A DNA stretch of 64,000 nt from Streptomyces flavofungini (GCF_030388665.1 NZ_CP128846.1:7660001-7724000); one strand, 5' to 3'. Shown: positions 23,796 to 32,103, numbered from the stretch's first letter. Translations and numbers: made by a program. Notes: a model not told the origin generated them from the letters alone.

Positions 23796-24890
23796 TTATC
23801 CAGTTGGCGCCTTCTCGGTGATGCTGATCTTCAGGCCCCGTACGAAAGCCTCACCGATCGCAGTACCGCGGACTGAGTAATCCGGGTCTTCCTTGACGGT
23901 CGCGAGGCCGTACATGGTGTCGAGGCCGACCGTGTCCGCCTTCTTGCCGTAGTCGTAATCGATCAGCATCCGCGTGGCAATGCCGTTGATGTCCTGGACG
24001 GAGCCGGTGACTGCACCCATAGGAATCGCGGGGCAGGCAGAAGCAAGCAGCATCGCGGACTTGTGGAAGACGTACATCTCAAGACCGAACGAGTTGTGCG
24101 GCACAATGCTGAACGTGTAGATCGTGCCAACAGTCGCCCGACGAAGCGCGTTGGTATCGCCGGAGTAATCCACGGCCACAAATTCGGGGTCCTTGAGAAG
24201 GATCGCCTCAACCTCGGGACCACAGACAAGATAGCGCTCCGACACGGGTACGCCCGCAATGTTCAGCGCCATCCGTGCATCAACGAGAGCCGTACGGATA
24301 CCGAGGGCCCGCTGAGTCATGTTTGCCGCAGTGCCGTCCTGAGTGGGGATCGTCACCGCAATATCGCCGCCGATGGCGGTTTTCTGAGCAGCAGTCAGCC
24401 CAGCCCTGTTCACGCTGGCCTTGATGAACGCCGCTGTAGTGTCATCGAAGTACTCGGCGAAACCGCGAGTCAGCTTGGACAGCACCTGAGAGCCAAAACG
24501 CTTCAGATCAAAGGCAACCTGCTCCATCGAAAGCGTCGTGCCGTTCTGGGCCAGGGTCGTCAACTGAACGGGGAATCGCGACTCGTTGATGAAGCCATTG
24601 GGCGGCCGACGGTCGGCCGCAGGAAGAGGGCGATCCGAAGCCGCAGCAAACTTCGTCTTGTCCCCCTTGATCGGGTTCTCGATCGGAGCCGAGATACCAG
24701 AAGCCTGGACGGGGATACCACGGCTTTCGCGGTTGACGTTGATCACGTCACCGATGCCGCCACGAAAATTGAGTTCGCTGTACCGGGCAGGGATACCGCC
24801 GAGAGTCAGCTGACGATCAAGCAGACCAAGCGCAGCAATAGTTACCTGAACTGGATCAAGGTTAAAGTGGTGCGTCGTAGCAGGAGCCAT
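23796..24890 (-). CDS. Major capsid protein, 364 aa
   Basis: The gene lies after the scaffold gene and before the connectors. The product starts MAPATTHHFNLDPVQVTIAA and has the length and pattern of an actinophage HK97-fold coat protein (G-D-V-I-N-V-N, M-T-Q-R-A-L-G-I-R-T-A-L, late M-L-I-D-Y-D-Y). ATG 24890 sits behind TTGGAGG. A hairpin upstream separates it from the scaffold gene. Confidence 0.85.
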   Translation of the reverse strand: MAPATTHHFNLDPVQVTIAALGLLDRQLTLGGIPARYSELNFRGGIGDVINVNRESRGIPVQASGISAPIENPIKGDKTKFAAASDRPLPAADRRPPNGFINESRFPVQLTTLAQNGTTLSMEQVAFDLKRFGSQVLSKLTRGFAEYFDDTTAAFIKASVNRAGLTAAQKTAIGGDIAVTIPTQDGTAANMTQRALGIRTALVDARMALNIAGVPVSERYLVCGPEVEAILLKDPEFVAVDYSGDTNALRRATVGTIYTFSIVPHNSFGLEMYVFHKSAMLLASACPAIPMGAVTGSVQDINGIATRMLIDYDYGKKADTVGLDTMYGLATVKEDPDYSVRGTAIGEAFVRGLKISITEKAPTG

Positions 24891-24919
24891 AGGCGAGCCT
24901 CCAAGAGGGCATAAGGAAA

Positions 24920-24935
24920 GCCCCCGAGAGGGGGC
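24920..24935 (-). terminator. Hairpin between scaffold and capsid genes
   Basis: GCCCCC, TCTC loop, GGGGGC on the minus strand followed by TTTCC. It precedes the capsid leader ATGCCCTCTTGGAGG. Confidence 0.7.
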
Positions 24936-24956
24936 ACTTACTACGGAAGGGAGGGA

Positions 24957-25475
24957 TCAGATAATGGAGTTGCCCGCGATGTGGTCCGCCAGGGCCTCAG
25001 GGTCCATGCTCGAAAGCGACGGCCCGCCCTCGTAGGTGACCTGCATGCCGCCAAGCTGAGGAAACTCAGGGCGGCTCTTCGGCAGGGACGTCACGTAAGC
25101 CTCCACAGCCTCCGCCTTCGGCCTGCCGTCCTCGCCCGTGAACTTGCGGATATCCAGATACTCAGTGTTGGGCAGCTCAACACCCTCGGCATTCGCCTTG
25201 AGGCGGAGCGCCGCATCCAGGAGTTCCGGGCCCAGCTCAGTCATCGTGGCCTGACGCGCGGCCGTGGCCGCCGTCTCGACCGCGGAGGCCTGGGCGGCCT
25301 GAGCGTCAGCGGCCTTCTGCTGCCACGAGTCACGCTCGGCCAGCAGCTCGGCGTACGTCAGTGGCTGGGGAGGAGCTGGCGGCGCCGGAGGCGCGGACGG
25401 AGCCGGGGGCGCCGGAGGAGCAGGCGGAGCCGTCTCAGACGGCGGGGTCGGTACGTTCTCATTCTCTTCGGACAA
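24957..25475 (-). CDS. Capsid scaffolding protein, 172 aa
   Basis: Highly acidic N-terminus with a Pro/Ala-rich repeat (A-P-P-A-P-P-A-P), then a long helical segment (L-A-E-R-D-S-W-Q-Q-K-A-A-D-A-Q-A-A-Q-A) and a compact C-terminal tail, the usual layout of phage scaffolds. It lies between portal and capsid genes. It would guide procapsid assembly and be removed later. Confidence 0.8.
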   Translation of the reverse strand: MSEENENVPTPPSETAPPAPPAPPAPSAPPAPPAPPQPLTYAELLAERDSWQQKAADAQAAQASAVETAATAARQATMTELGPELLDAALRLKANAEGVELPNTEYLDIRKFTGEDGRPKAEAVEAYVTSLPKSRPEFPQLGGMQVTYEGGPSLSSMDPEALADHIAGNSII

Positions 25476-25490
25476 AGCAACTCCATAAGG

Positions 25491-26915
25491 TTAAGTAGGT
25501 TCGTGAATTCGCCGGTTGCCGTTCCCGGAATTACCCTGCGGGGGCTTGATGGTTGGGGGGCTCGACTGCGGTTGCGGCATCAGCCGCTGGATCTCCGCGG
25601 CTGCACGTGCATCCTCAAGACGCATCGCACGGAACTTCTCAATCTGCGTAGCGGAGTAGCCCGCTTCAGCCCACAGAACTTCCTCAGGCACGTTCAACTG
25701 CTTCTGTTTCAGCAGTGCATCAATGTGCTGAGCTTCCGTCCGGTACTCCGGATCTCTCCAACGAGTCTCCATGGCGAAAGCATCCTTGCGGCTGTCATGC
25801 TTCACCGCGAAACAGAGGCGGATGACACGTTCCCAACTCTCACCGAGCGGGGTCATGAACTGACGGACTTTAGCGATAAGCCCGGCCTCAGCTGACAGAT
25901 TCGACTCACCTGACGGCGCAGAGGCGCCGTTGTTGACCAGGAAATAGGTGGATGGCACTTTGGAGATGCTGGCCATGTGCTGAACCAACATGTCTGTGAG
26001 ATCAACGTAGTTGGACAGGTCAGCGGCAGGCATGGACCCGAAACGCGCACCGGGATCCTCGGCCTGCAACAGTTTGTCAGCGCCGACATCGAATGGCTCG
26101 ACAGGATTGCCCTGCGCATCCTCAACGATGTCCAGGCCGGTAACCCACCTTTGAGGGAATGCCGCCGCTTCAGAAGTCGTGAGTGCGTCCGACACCGTCT
26201 TGTTGATCGCGTCCTGAATCGGCACGATATTGGCCAAGTCCGAGACAGGATCAGCCAGCAGACGGGGCCTCGTCTCGAAAGGCACGACCGGGACGACCCC
26301 GAGAGGATTCCGGTACAGGACTCCGGTGTTCCAATCGGTGGCACCCCATGGCACTTCGTAGACGTATCGCTCGGTCCACAGCGTTGCCCGCTGACGGCCC
26401 CAGTCGTCCCGCTCGAAGAGCGCCGCGGCCTCTAGCTCAGTGAGGCTGCCGGGCTTGTACACGACCGCCATGCGCTCGGAGGACACAGGCGTGATGGTGG
26501 GCTCGCCCTGGGTATCAGCCCACACCGCCACGTACGCCGATCCGCGAATCAGTGTGTCGAGGTGCACCATGCCCGAGAGAGCATCCATGGAATTGCGCTG
26601 CCAGAAAGCACGGGCGTCATTGTCGGTGCCGGGGTTATCCGGGAGACGAAACGAGTCGACGTGCAGGCGCTCGGCAGACGCGTCCACGATCATGCCGCAG
26701 AAGTTGTCTCGCCACTGAGCGAACACCTCACTGAAAGCGTGGCGGTAGCGCATCTGAGCGAACGCCAACTTCTGTTGCTCGCCCTCGTAGTACCTGACGT
26801 ACTGGGCGGCCGGTGAGCGAGGCCCCTGAAGTCTCCCGTGCAAGTGCATGAGCCACTGCGGAGGTGTCTGGGGTTTCCCAATATAGGGTCCTTGGCCACC
26901 TGGGTTTACGACCAA
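25491..26915 (-). CDS. Portal protein, 474 aa
   Basis: Position between terminase and scaffold plus sequence features of SPP1-type portals: Y-Y-E-G-E-Q-Q-K-L-A-F, A-S-A-E-R-L-H-V-D-S-F, D-A-I-N-K-T-V-S-D-A-L (helix of the clip/stem region), and I-S-K-V-P-S-T-Y-F-L. Length is typical. It forms the dodecameric ring for DNA entry. Confidence 0.92.
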   Translation of the reverse strand: MVVNPGGQGPYIGKPQTPPQWLMHLHGRLQGPRSPAAQYVRYYEGEQQKLAFAQMRYRHAFSEVFAQWRDNFCGMIVDASAERLHVDSFRLPDNPGTDNDARAFWQRNSMDALSGMVHLDTLIRGSAYVAVWADTQGEPTITPVSSERMAVVYKPGSLTELEAAALFERDDWGRQRATLWTERYVYEVPWGATDWNTGVLYRNPLGVVPVVPFETRPRLLADPVSDLANIVPIQDAINKTVSDALTTSEAAAFPQRWVTGLDIVEDAQGNPVEPFDVGADKLLQAEDPGARFGSMPAADLSNYVDLTDMLVQHMASISKVPSTYFLVNNGASAPSGESNLSAEAGLIAKVRQFMTPLGESWERVIRLCFAVKHDSRKDAFAMETRWRDPEYRTEAQHIDALLKQKQLNVPEEVLWAEAGYSATQIEKFRAMRLEDARAAAEIQRLMPQPQSSPPTIKPPQGNSGNGNRRIHEPT

Positions 26916-26926
26916 TGGGCCTCCTT

Positions 26927-28550
26927 TCAGAAGCCCACGACGCGGCTCCGACGCTGACGCATCCGCCCATCGGCGATGGCATCGGCTCGCGCCTCCAGAG
27001 CGATGACAGCAGCCACGGCCGCGTCAATCTTCCGCTTGCTCCGCGGGCTGTCCTTGGTAATCAGAGTCCCTTGAGGGACTTCGCGAGTAACTGCATTGAG
27101 AACGTGCCGAGTTAGGCGACTGTCTCCGTCATGATTCAAATCGCCGACCATGGCCGCGGTACGGAATCGTTCAGTGGCAGCGGCCATGCGGGTAGGCTTG
27201 TTCGTCCAGAACTCGAAGACGGTGTCTTCACCGTGCTCGATTGACCAGCGGCCGATGTTCTCTTGCCAATACGGGGGATCGGCGTACATCCAGGCAACAC
27301 GGTACGTCTTGAAGGCCTTGGCTATGGCAGCCTCGACAGCGAGAACGTCAACTTCCCAGTCGTCAGGTGCCTTCTCAGGACGCTCCCAGAGTCCGAGGAT
27401 GAAAAGCTTGGCATCCCGTAGGCGGACACCGACGAGGGCTGTGCTGTCCCCGCGGATCGACCCGTCGAAGCCCACGGCTATCAAGTCACCGGCCTGGATC
27501 GGATCATCCTCGTCGAGGCAGGCATCCCACTCGGCCTTGGACATCCAGCCGTCTGACGACTCCGCGATTTGGTTGAGGTAGAAGCGGTGGGCGACTGGGG
27601 CCGGGGTCCGAGGATCCTGGATCGCCTCGACAATGCCCTCGACGTCGACCCAGTACGAATCGGCGTAGGCCTCCACGACGGCCGCGCGGACTGCATCGGT
27701 GTCTGTGAGGTCAAGCTCTGCGGCAGAGGCCTCAACGCAGTCGTACAGCAGCCCTCGCGTGCCCTTGGTGAAGGCCTCGTGAGTCCGCTGAGCTACCGAC
27801 TCCTCAAGGGGGTTGAAAGCGTTCGTCGACTCCAGAAGCCGAGAACCAGCACCGGAGGTTTTGCGGACATTTCTGTCCAACACCTCATAGACGTGTACGC
27901 CCTGGTTGTTCGGGACGAGATGATGTGATTCGTCCAGGCATACAAACGACTGCCGGGCGCCTTCCAATCCGCGGGACGAAGCCGTAACCGGCTCGATCTT
28001 CCCTGGCCTGCCGGAGCGGAACTGAACCATCGTCTTGCCGATGTCCAGATCAAACTCACGCTCAGCAGGAGACTCGGCCAGCATGCCGCGGATCGCGTCA
28101 AAAACGTTGCGAGTCTGGTCGATTGACGTAGCAGCCAAATTGACCAGAGGGAGAGGGACGCGCTTGCCTATCGGATGCAGCTCGGTTCCGACGTGGCGTG
28201 GGCCTTGGCCCGCCACTTCGCAGGAATAGCAGCGTTCTCCCTCACGGGCCCAGTGGGAGAACCGGCATGGGCCTAGGAACTCGATGATGCAGAGAGCGGC
28301 GAGGAGAGGGCTCTTGCCCCACTAACCACCCCTTGGAACGCCGAAGCGAACCAGAGGAGTAGCACCACCTCCCTCGCTCGTCCACGGCGAACCAGTGGGC
28401 GAGGAAGCGAATCTGTTCGGCAGTGAACCGCCAGGCCTCTCCGGCCCGTTCACCGTCTGGCTGAACAATGTAGCGCTCGGCCCAAGCAAGAAGCTCCCAA
28501 GCAAGAGTCCGCTCAGGAGCTTTCGAAGGTATGTTTCCGGTTTGAGGAAT
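26927..28550 (-). pseudogene. Terminase large subunit, interrupted in the Walker A region
   Basis: Two reading frames together give an actinophage large terminase. The upstream frame reads Q-T-G-N-I-P-S-K-A-P-E-R-T-L-A-W and on to S-L-R-R-S-K-G-W; the downstream frame resumes G-K-S-P-L-L-A-A-L-C-I-I-E-F-L and continues with the Walker B-like F-V-C-L-D-E-S-H-H and nuclease-like D-G-S-I-R-G-D. Between K-G-W and G-K-S-P lie 7 extra bases (TTAGTGG, about 28321-28327), which shift the frame and place a TAG in the resumed frame. The 5' end has no ATG/GTG/TTG; AAGGTGGTG with 7-nt spacing leads to ATT (28548-28550). As sequenced, no full-length packaging motor can be made unless decoding is unusual. 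Confidence 0.8.
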
Positions 28551-28582
28551 CCTAGGTCACCACCTTGCCGATAGGGAGGTAC

Positions 28583-29047
28583 CTAGCCGTTCCCAAATGC
28601 TTTGAGGAAGCTCTCCGCTTCGGAGACAAGGCTTCCGCCCTCTTCTGGACCGGGTTCGTCAAATTCGGATGGCCCCGATGCCGGCGCCTCATTCCCAGGG
28701 ATTTCGTCCGGCTCGACGATCGACATACGAAGTCTGCTTCTGTCCTCGACCGTCGCACCCCACTTGGCGGTGCGCTGCCTGATCTCTCCCGCTACCTTGT
28801 GGTCGCCCTGAAAGAAGGCGTCGACCAACTTCGCCGTCAGCTCCAACTCGGCCCAGTCGGTCTCAGTCCATGCCACGGTCTGAGGGGCTGTGCTCCAGGT
28901 CCTCCAGAAGCGCTTTGCTCCGCTCGTCTTGATGCCGAGAGCTTTGGGCAGCTCCCGGCCGGGCTGACGCTCGGCGGGGAGCTGCTGCGCGTGGGGGTGG
29001 TGGTTCCGGCGTACGGCGTTGTCCTTGGGCGCGGGCCCTCTGGTCAC
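28583..29047 (-). CDS. Terminase small subunit, 154 aa
   Basis: It lies just before the large terminase. The product (R-G-P-A-P-K-D-N-A-V-R-R-N then F-W-R-T-W-S-T-A-P-Q-T, T-D-W-A-E-L-E-L-T-A-K-L-V) resembles P27-type small terminases of actinophages. GTG at 29047 overlaps the TGA of the preceding small gene. It would recognise phage DNA for packaging. Confidence 0.8.
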   Translation of the reverse strand: MTRGPAPKDNAVRRNHHPHAQQLPAERQPGRELPKALGIKTSGAKRFWRTWSTAPQTVAWTETDWAELELTAKLVDAFFQGDHKVAGEIRQRTAKWGATVEDRSRLRMSIVEPDEIPGNEAPASGPSEFDEPGPEEGGSLVSEAESFLKAFGNG

Positions 29048-29214
29048 AGCCGCACCTCTGGCAGGGCCTCGTACGCATCGAGGTCGCCCAGGTCCTCAAG
29101 CTCGAACACGGCCTCCTGGTGCCAAGCCCTCTTGGTACGGGCCCTGGTGGGCTTGGCGGCTGTGCTCGTGCGTAGCTCGTCGGCCTGGTCTTGGTGCTCG
29201 TTGTCGTACGCCAC
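29044..29214 (-). CDS. Small acidic protein before the small terminase, 56 aa
   Basis: GTG at 29214 follows GGGGAGAG with ideal spacing; the longer frame from 29250 does not. The product is hydrophilic, basic in the middle and acidic at the end (F-E-L-E-D-L-G-D-L-D-A-Y). Its stop overlaps the start of the small terminase gene, implying coupled translation. No family recognised. Confidence 0.5.
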   Translation of the reverse strand: MAYDNEHQDQADELRTSTAAKPTRARTKRAWHQEAVFELEDLGDLDAYEALPEVRL

Positions 29215-29240
29215 TGCTCTCCCCGTTCCGGGCATGAAGA

Positions 29241-29262
29241 AGGGCCTCACTGCTGTGAGGCC
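29241..29262 (-). terminator. Terminator after the tRNA cluster
   Basis: GGGCCTCAC at 29241-... pairs perfectly with GTGAGGCCC around a 4-nt loop (9-bp stem); on the minus strand it is followed by TTCTTC. It follows tRNA-Pro. Confidence 0.75.
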
Positions 29263-29270
29263 CGATGAGT

Positions 29271-29346
29271 TGGTCTGGTCGGCAAGTCTCGAACTTGCGG
29301 CCTCTCGCTCCCAAAGCGAGTGCTCTACCTACTGAGCTACGACCAG
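29271..29346 (-). tRNA. tRNA-Pro (anticodon TGG), CCA encoded
   Basis: The minus strand folds into a full cloverleaf: acceptor CTGGTCG/CGACCAG, anticodon stem CTCGC/GCGAG with loop TTTGGGA (anticodon TGG), T arm GCAAG-TTCGAGA-CTTGC. Discriminator A is followed by CCA in the DNA. Read in late direction, third of three tRNAs. Confidence 0.93.
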
Positions 29347-29412
29347 AACGCGCAGGCGACGGACTCTGATTCTCCACCGTCACTGTCAGGCCATGCCCTA
29401 CCTCCTGCGCAA

Positions 29413-29485
29413 GGCGCGTTACGGGATTCGAACCCGTGTCGCCTCCCGGAAAGGGAGGAGTCCTATGCCACTAGACGAAACGCGC
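29413..29485 (-). tRNA. tRNA-Glu (anticodon TTC)
   Basis: Acceptor GCGCGTT/AACGCGC, anticodon stem CCTCC/GGAGG with loop CTTTCCG (anticodon TTC), T arm ACGGG-TTCGAAT-CCCGT. The discriminator base appears to be C and no CCA is encoded. Confidence 0.9.
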
Positions 29486-29541
29486 ATTCCCTCCATCCCC
29501 TGATCAGGGGGAGTTTCAGGAATAGGGGAGCTACCCCACAG

Positions 29542-29615
29542 TCGACCCCGACGGATTCGAACCGCCGACCTCCGGGATTTCACTCCGGCGCTCTGCACAA
29601 CTGAGCTAGGGGCCG
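29542..29615 (-). tRNA. tRNA-Phe (anticodon GAA)
   Basis: Acceptor CGGCCCC/GGGGTCG (one G-T pair), D stem GCTC/GAGC, anticodon loop GTGAAAT (anticodon GAA) with an A-C mismatch at the base of the loop, T arm GGCGG-TTCGAAT-CCGTC. No CCA encoded. The mismatch makes it slightly weaker than the other two. Confidence 0.8.
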
Positions 29616-29635
29616 TAGCCCTCCTGAGGAGGGCA

Positions 29636-29959
29636 TCACTTCTTCCGATCCTCAATTCCCTTGGCACGGTGACAGTCCCGACACAGCACCTGGGCGTTGT
29701 CGAGAGTCGAGCTGCCTCCGCGGGCCACAGGAGTGATGTGGTCGACCTCCAGGCCCTCACGGGCCCCGCAGCGGACGCAGGCGAAGCCGTCGCGGACCAG
29801 AGCCTGAGGCCGCACGTGCCGTTCCCAGGCGCGGTCACGGGTCTGGTTTCTCGCGCTCCTGGTCTCCCAGGCCGGAGGAGCGTGCTCCGCACATCGCCCT
29901 CGGTACGCGACTCGTTGCGTGCAGCCATGTTGGTAGCAGACCTGTGCGGCTCGTGGCAT
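29636..29959 (-). CDS. HNH endonuclease, 107 aa
   Basis: The C-terminal half is a clear HNH domain: C-V-R-C-G then L-E-V-D-H-I-T-P-V-A-R-G-G, N-A-Q-V-L-C-R-D-C-H-R-A-K-G. The N-terminal part has another Cys/His cluster (C-x4-H-x-C). HNH proteins next to terminase genes often take part in DNA packaging (cos cleavage); this one lies 5' of the tRNAs at the head of the late region. It could instead be a free-standing homing nuclease. Confidence 0.9.
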   Translation of the reverse strand: MPRAAQVCYQHGCTQRVAYRGRCAEHAPPAWETRSARNQTRDRAWERHVRPQALVRDGFACVRCGAREGLEVDHITPVARGGSSTLDNAQVLCRDCHRAKGIEDRKK

Positions 29960-30368
29960 GGTGACCTCCGAGCCGCGATCGTCAGTGCGGCCCCGGCGGA
30001 TACTGATCTGGCGCCGGGGCCGCCCTCTGGACCATCTACCTGTACTACCAGGTAGATCAACAGAGACGTTCTTGATAGTTGATTATTGATCGACTTCCCT
30101 TAAGGGAAGAGGAATACATTCTTCTATTTGATAGATCAACAGTAAAGACTGAGTCGATAGACTTCATTGTCTTTGCTGTTGCTTTCAATATGTACGTACG
30201 TGTCCTCGGCGGCGCAGAGGGACGAGGAGGTCGAGAGTGAGACGCAGGTCACACCTAGGCTTGGGTTGTGCTCCCGTGTGGAGAGCAAGCGTAGGTGCGC
30301 TAGGCTCCGCGAGGCTTGGAGCTGACCAGCGAGGACGCCGTGACCCCCTTAGTTGCAAAGGTCTGACC
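29960..30368. promoter_or_regulatory. AT-rich divergent control region
   Basis: No gene is supported here. The segment 30057-30190 is strikingly AT-rich for this genome. It contains an inverted repeat ATCTACCTG (30034-30042)/CAGGTAGAT (30049-30057), a perfect 16-bp palindrome CTTCCCTTAAGGGAAG (30094-30109), an imperfect inverted repeat ACAGTAAAGAC (30140-30150)/GTCTTTGCTGT (30170-30180), and a direct repeat TAGATCAACAG (30053-30063 and 30133-30143). It lies between the leftward late genes and the rightward HTH gene and likely holds their promoters and operators. Confidence 0.7.
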
Positions 30369-30866
30369 GTGAACACCCTTCCCGATGACTCAACCCTTAT
30401 TGAGCTGAGTCTTGCAGATTACTCCGATACGGATATCGCTCGGATGTATGGGGTAACACAGCAAGCGGTCACCAAGCGGCTCGCTGCCATGAATATCCAA
30501 AGGAGAGGGGCTAAGGGTGCCAGCTCTATCGTTGCGCGCTATCTCCCGTGGGATATTTCAGGTCGAGATGACGTCAAGCGCCTAAATAATCAAGCTGCCT
30601 ACACGGGTTTGCGCTACTTTATTAGAGAAAAGCTGGAGGGGCGTCTCACGCCTAGGGGCGAGTTTGCAGTCGGCGTCTTTAAGCGTAATCTTATGAAGGG
30701 TTTCGTTGTCGATTTCGACGACGCTGAGGGTTTCGTATACAGAGAACGCCGCAAGGAAGATGGGAACCTGGTGGTGCGCTGGCCCTCTGGGCAGGCAGGT
30801 CTTACCGAGGACGTATTGCGGGTCCTGGTATGGGATCAGGATTCTGGCGAATCGGGTGACGCGTAG
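30369..30866 (+). CDS. HTH DNA-binding protein of the control region, 165 aa
   Basis: GTG at 30369 starts VNTLPDDSTLIELSLADY; the longer frame upstream is not supported. Residues about 20-50 form a helix-turn-helix (Y-S-D-T-D-I-A-R-M-Y-G-V-T-Q-Q-A-V-T-K-R-L) like Sigma-70 region 4 or Trp-repressor-type HTHs. The remainder is basic with no known domain. Its position beside the palindromic region suggests a phage repressor or early regulator. Its 3' end overlaps the convergent regulator gene by 31 nt. Confidence 0.7.
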   Translation: MNTLPDDSTLIELSLADYSDTDIARMYGVTQQAVTKRLAAMNIQRRGAKGASSIVARYLPWDISGRDDVKRLNNQAAYTGLRYFIREKLEGRLTPRGEFAVGVFKRNLMKGFVVDFDDAEGFVYRERRKEDGNLVVRWPSGQAGLTEDVLRVLVWDQDSGESGDA

Positions 30867-31828
30867 AGGCCTCGTTCCTCCGAGGTGGCCCACCAGAATC
30901 CGAGTTCAAAGAGTGTTGAACAGCCAGTCCTCTCATAGAGAACCTTGATCTCCTTGTTCACCGTGGAGAGAGAAAGATCCATTGCCGCACTGATGGCCTT
31001 GAGGGTTTGGCCTTCAAGGAGACGTCTGAGGATTTCTGCACTCCGGTCGGTTGTAATCCGGCCGCGCGGCGGTCTGATGGCCTCACCGAGCCAAGGCGTT
31101 GCGAAGTCCCACTGTTGCTGAAAGACGACATTGATGAACGCGAGCATGCCGGGGTGGCTGATCCGGTAAGCGGTGTTCCGGTCGGGTGGCGTGCTCCGGT
31201 AGTCCGATACCAGCGCCACCGAGCCATCAATGATGACCATCCGGATGAAGTCGGCTGCCATCGTGCGCACCTCTGCGCCGTGTTCGCTGACTGTGCGCGC
31301 CCACTCGCGCTCGCCGAGACGGCCTCGGGCGCTGTCGGGGTAGATCGTGCGCTGCTGGATGCCACCGCGAAGCAGCGCGATGTCGCGCTCTGCGGAGGCT
31401 TGGAGGTCGACGGTGTTCCTGTCGAGGGGCTGCGCCGTCCAGATATAGTGACGCGCCCCTTCGAGGGCCTGCGTGATGGCCGCGTTCGCCTCGCGTCGGT
31501 GAGTGAGAAGCGTGATGCCCGGTACGTCCTCGGCCGCGATACGCGCGAGCCTGCCGAAGAAGCGGTTAAGGCCAGTCAAGGCATGAAGGTGGTCCGCGAT
31601 GCCGCGCTCTTCCTCGGTGCGGAGGCGGTTCTCCAGGTGCCGGAGGTCGCTAAGGACGTAGTGGCCACTGACCGGATCACGGACGGCGATACGGAGGTCT
31701 ATCAGCTCCTGAGCGCCTACCTCAGAGGGGTGAATCGCCCCGCGTAGAAGGTGCGGCACCAGGGCCTCGGCCTCTGGCGAGAGGGACCAGCCGGTGTGTG
31801 CGTGCCTCGATCCGTCCTGCTTGTCCAT
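30836..31828 (-). CDS. TrmB/PLD-like sensor fused to LuxR-type HTH regulator, 330 aa
   Basis: Three parts can be seen. Residues about 12-70 look like a winged-helix remnant (A-L-V-P-H-L-L-R-G then H-Y-V-L-S-D-L). Residues about 110-235 resemble the PLD-like domain found in actinobacterial TrmB-type regulators (Q-Q-R-T-I-Y-P-D-S-A-R-G, G-A-E-V-R-T-M, M-V-I-I-D-G-S-V-A-L-V). Residues about 260-320 are a LuxR C-terminal HTH (I-L-R-R-L-L-E-G-Q-T-L-K-A-I-S-A-A-M-D-L-S-L-S-T-V-N-K-E-I). It is divergent from a small secreted precursor (32104) and convergent with the HTH gene, in the place of a lysogeny regulator. Ligand unknown. Confidence 0.8.
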   Translation of the reverse strand: MDKQDGSRHAHTGWSLSPEAEALVPHLLRGAIHPSEVGAQELIDLRIAVRDPVSGHYVLSDLRHLENRLRTEEERGIADHLHALTGLNRFFGRLARIAAEDVPGITLLTHRREANAAITQALEGARHYIWTAQPLDRNTVDLQASAERDIALLRGGIQQRTIYPDSARGRLGEREWARTVSEHGAEVRTMAADFIRMVIIDGSVALVSDYRSTPPDRNTAYRISHPGMLAFINVVFQQQWDFATPWLGEAIRPPRGRITTDRSAEILRRLLEGQTLKAISAAMDLSLSTVNKEIKVLYERTGCSTLFELGFWWATSEERGLYASPDSPES

Positions 31829-32103
31829 CTCTGCCCCCTACACATTTGTGCACTGGTCACATGTGCACCAGGACCGATCTTGCCTCATGGGTATGACACA
31901 TGACCTGATCTAGACCACGGATGCGTACCAGGTCCCTACACACTGTGACTAGAGTGTTCGTACGGCTGTGCGATTACCAATGGCGCCCTTTCAGGTGGGG
32001 CAGCTCATAGCCAGGTCATCACGCCGGGGGAGACGGACACGCGCGGGGGCGCGGTTCCGGGACTCACGCATCGTCAGGACTAGACGAATAGGAGTTGACA
32101 AGG
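31829..32103. promoter_or_regulatory. Divergent promoter region between regulator and secreted peptide gene
   Basis: No gene is seen. Near the regulator start lies a repeat pair: TTTGTGCACTGGTC (31844-31857 region) and ATGTGCACCAGGACC (31861-31875), and within it GGTCACATGTGCACC, close to a dyad centred on ACATGT. Further on are GTATGACACATGACC and ACACACTGTGAC. These are candidate operators for the LuxR-type regulator. An AGGAG at 32090-32094 precedes the peptide gene start. Confidence 0.55.

Noticed and set aside
28322..28504. 60-aa minus-strand frame opposite the terminase N-terminus region
   Set aside because: It is out of frame with the recognisable terminase sequence and has no start signal.
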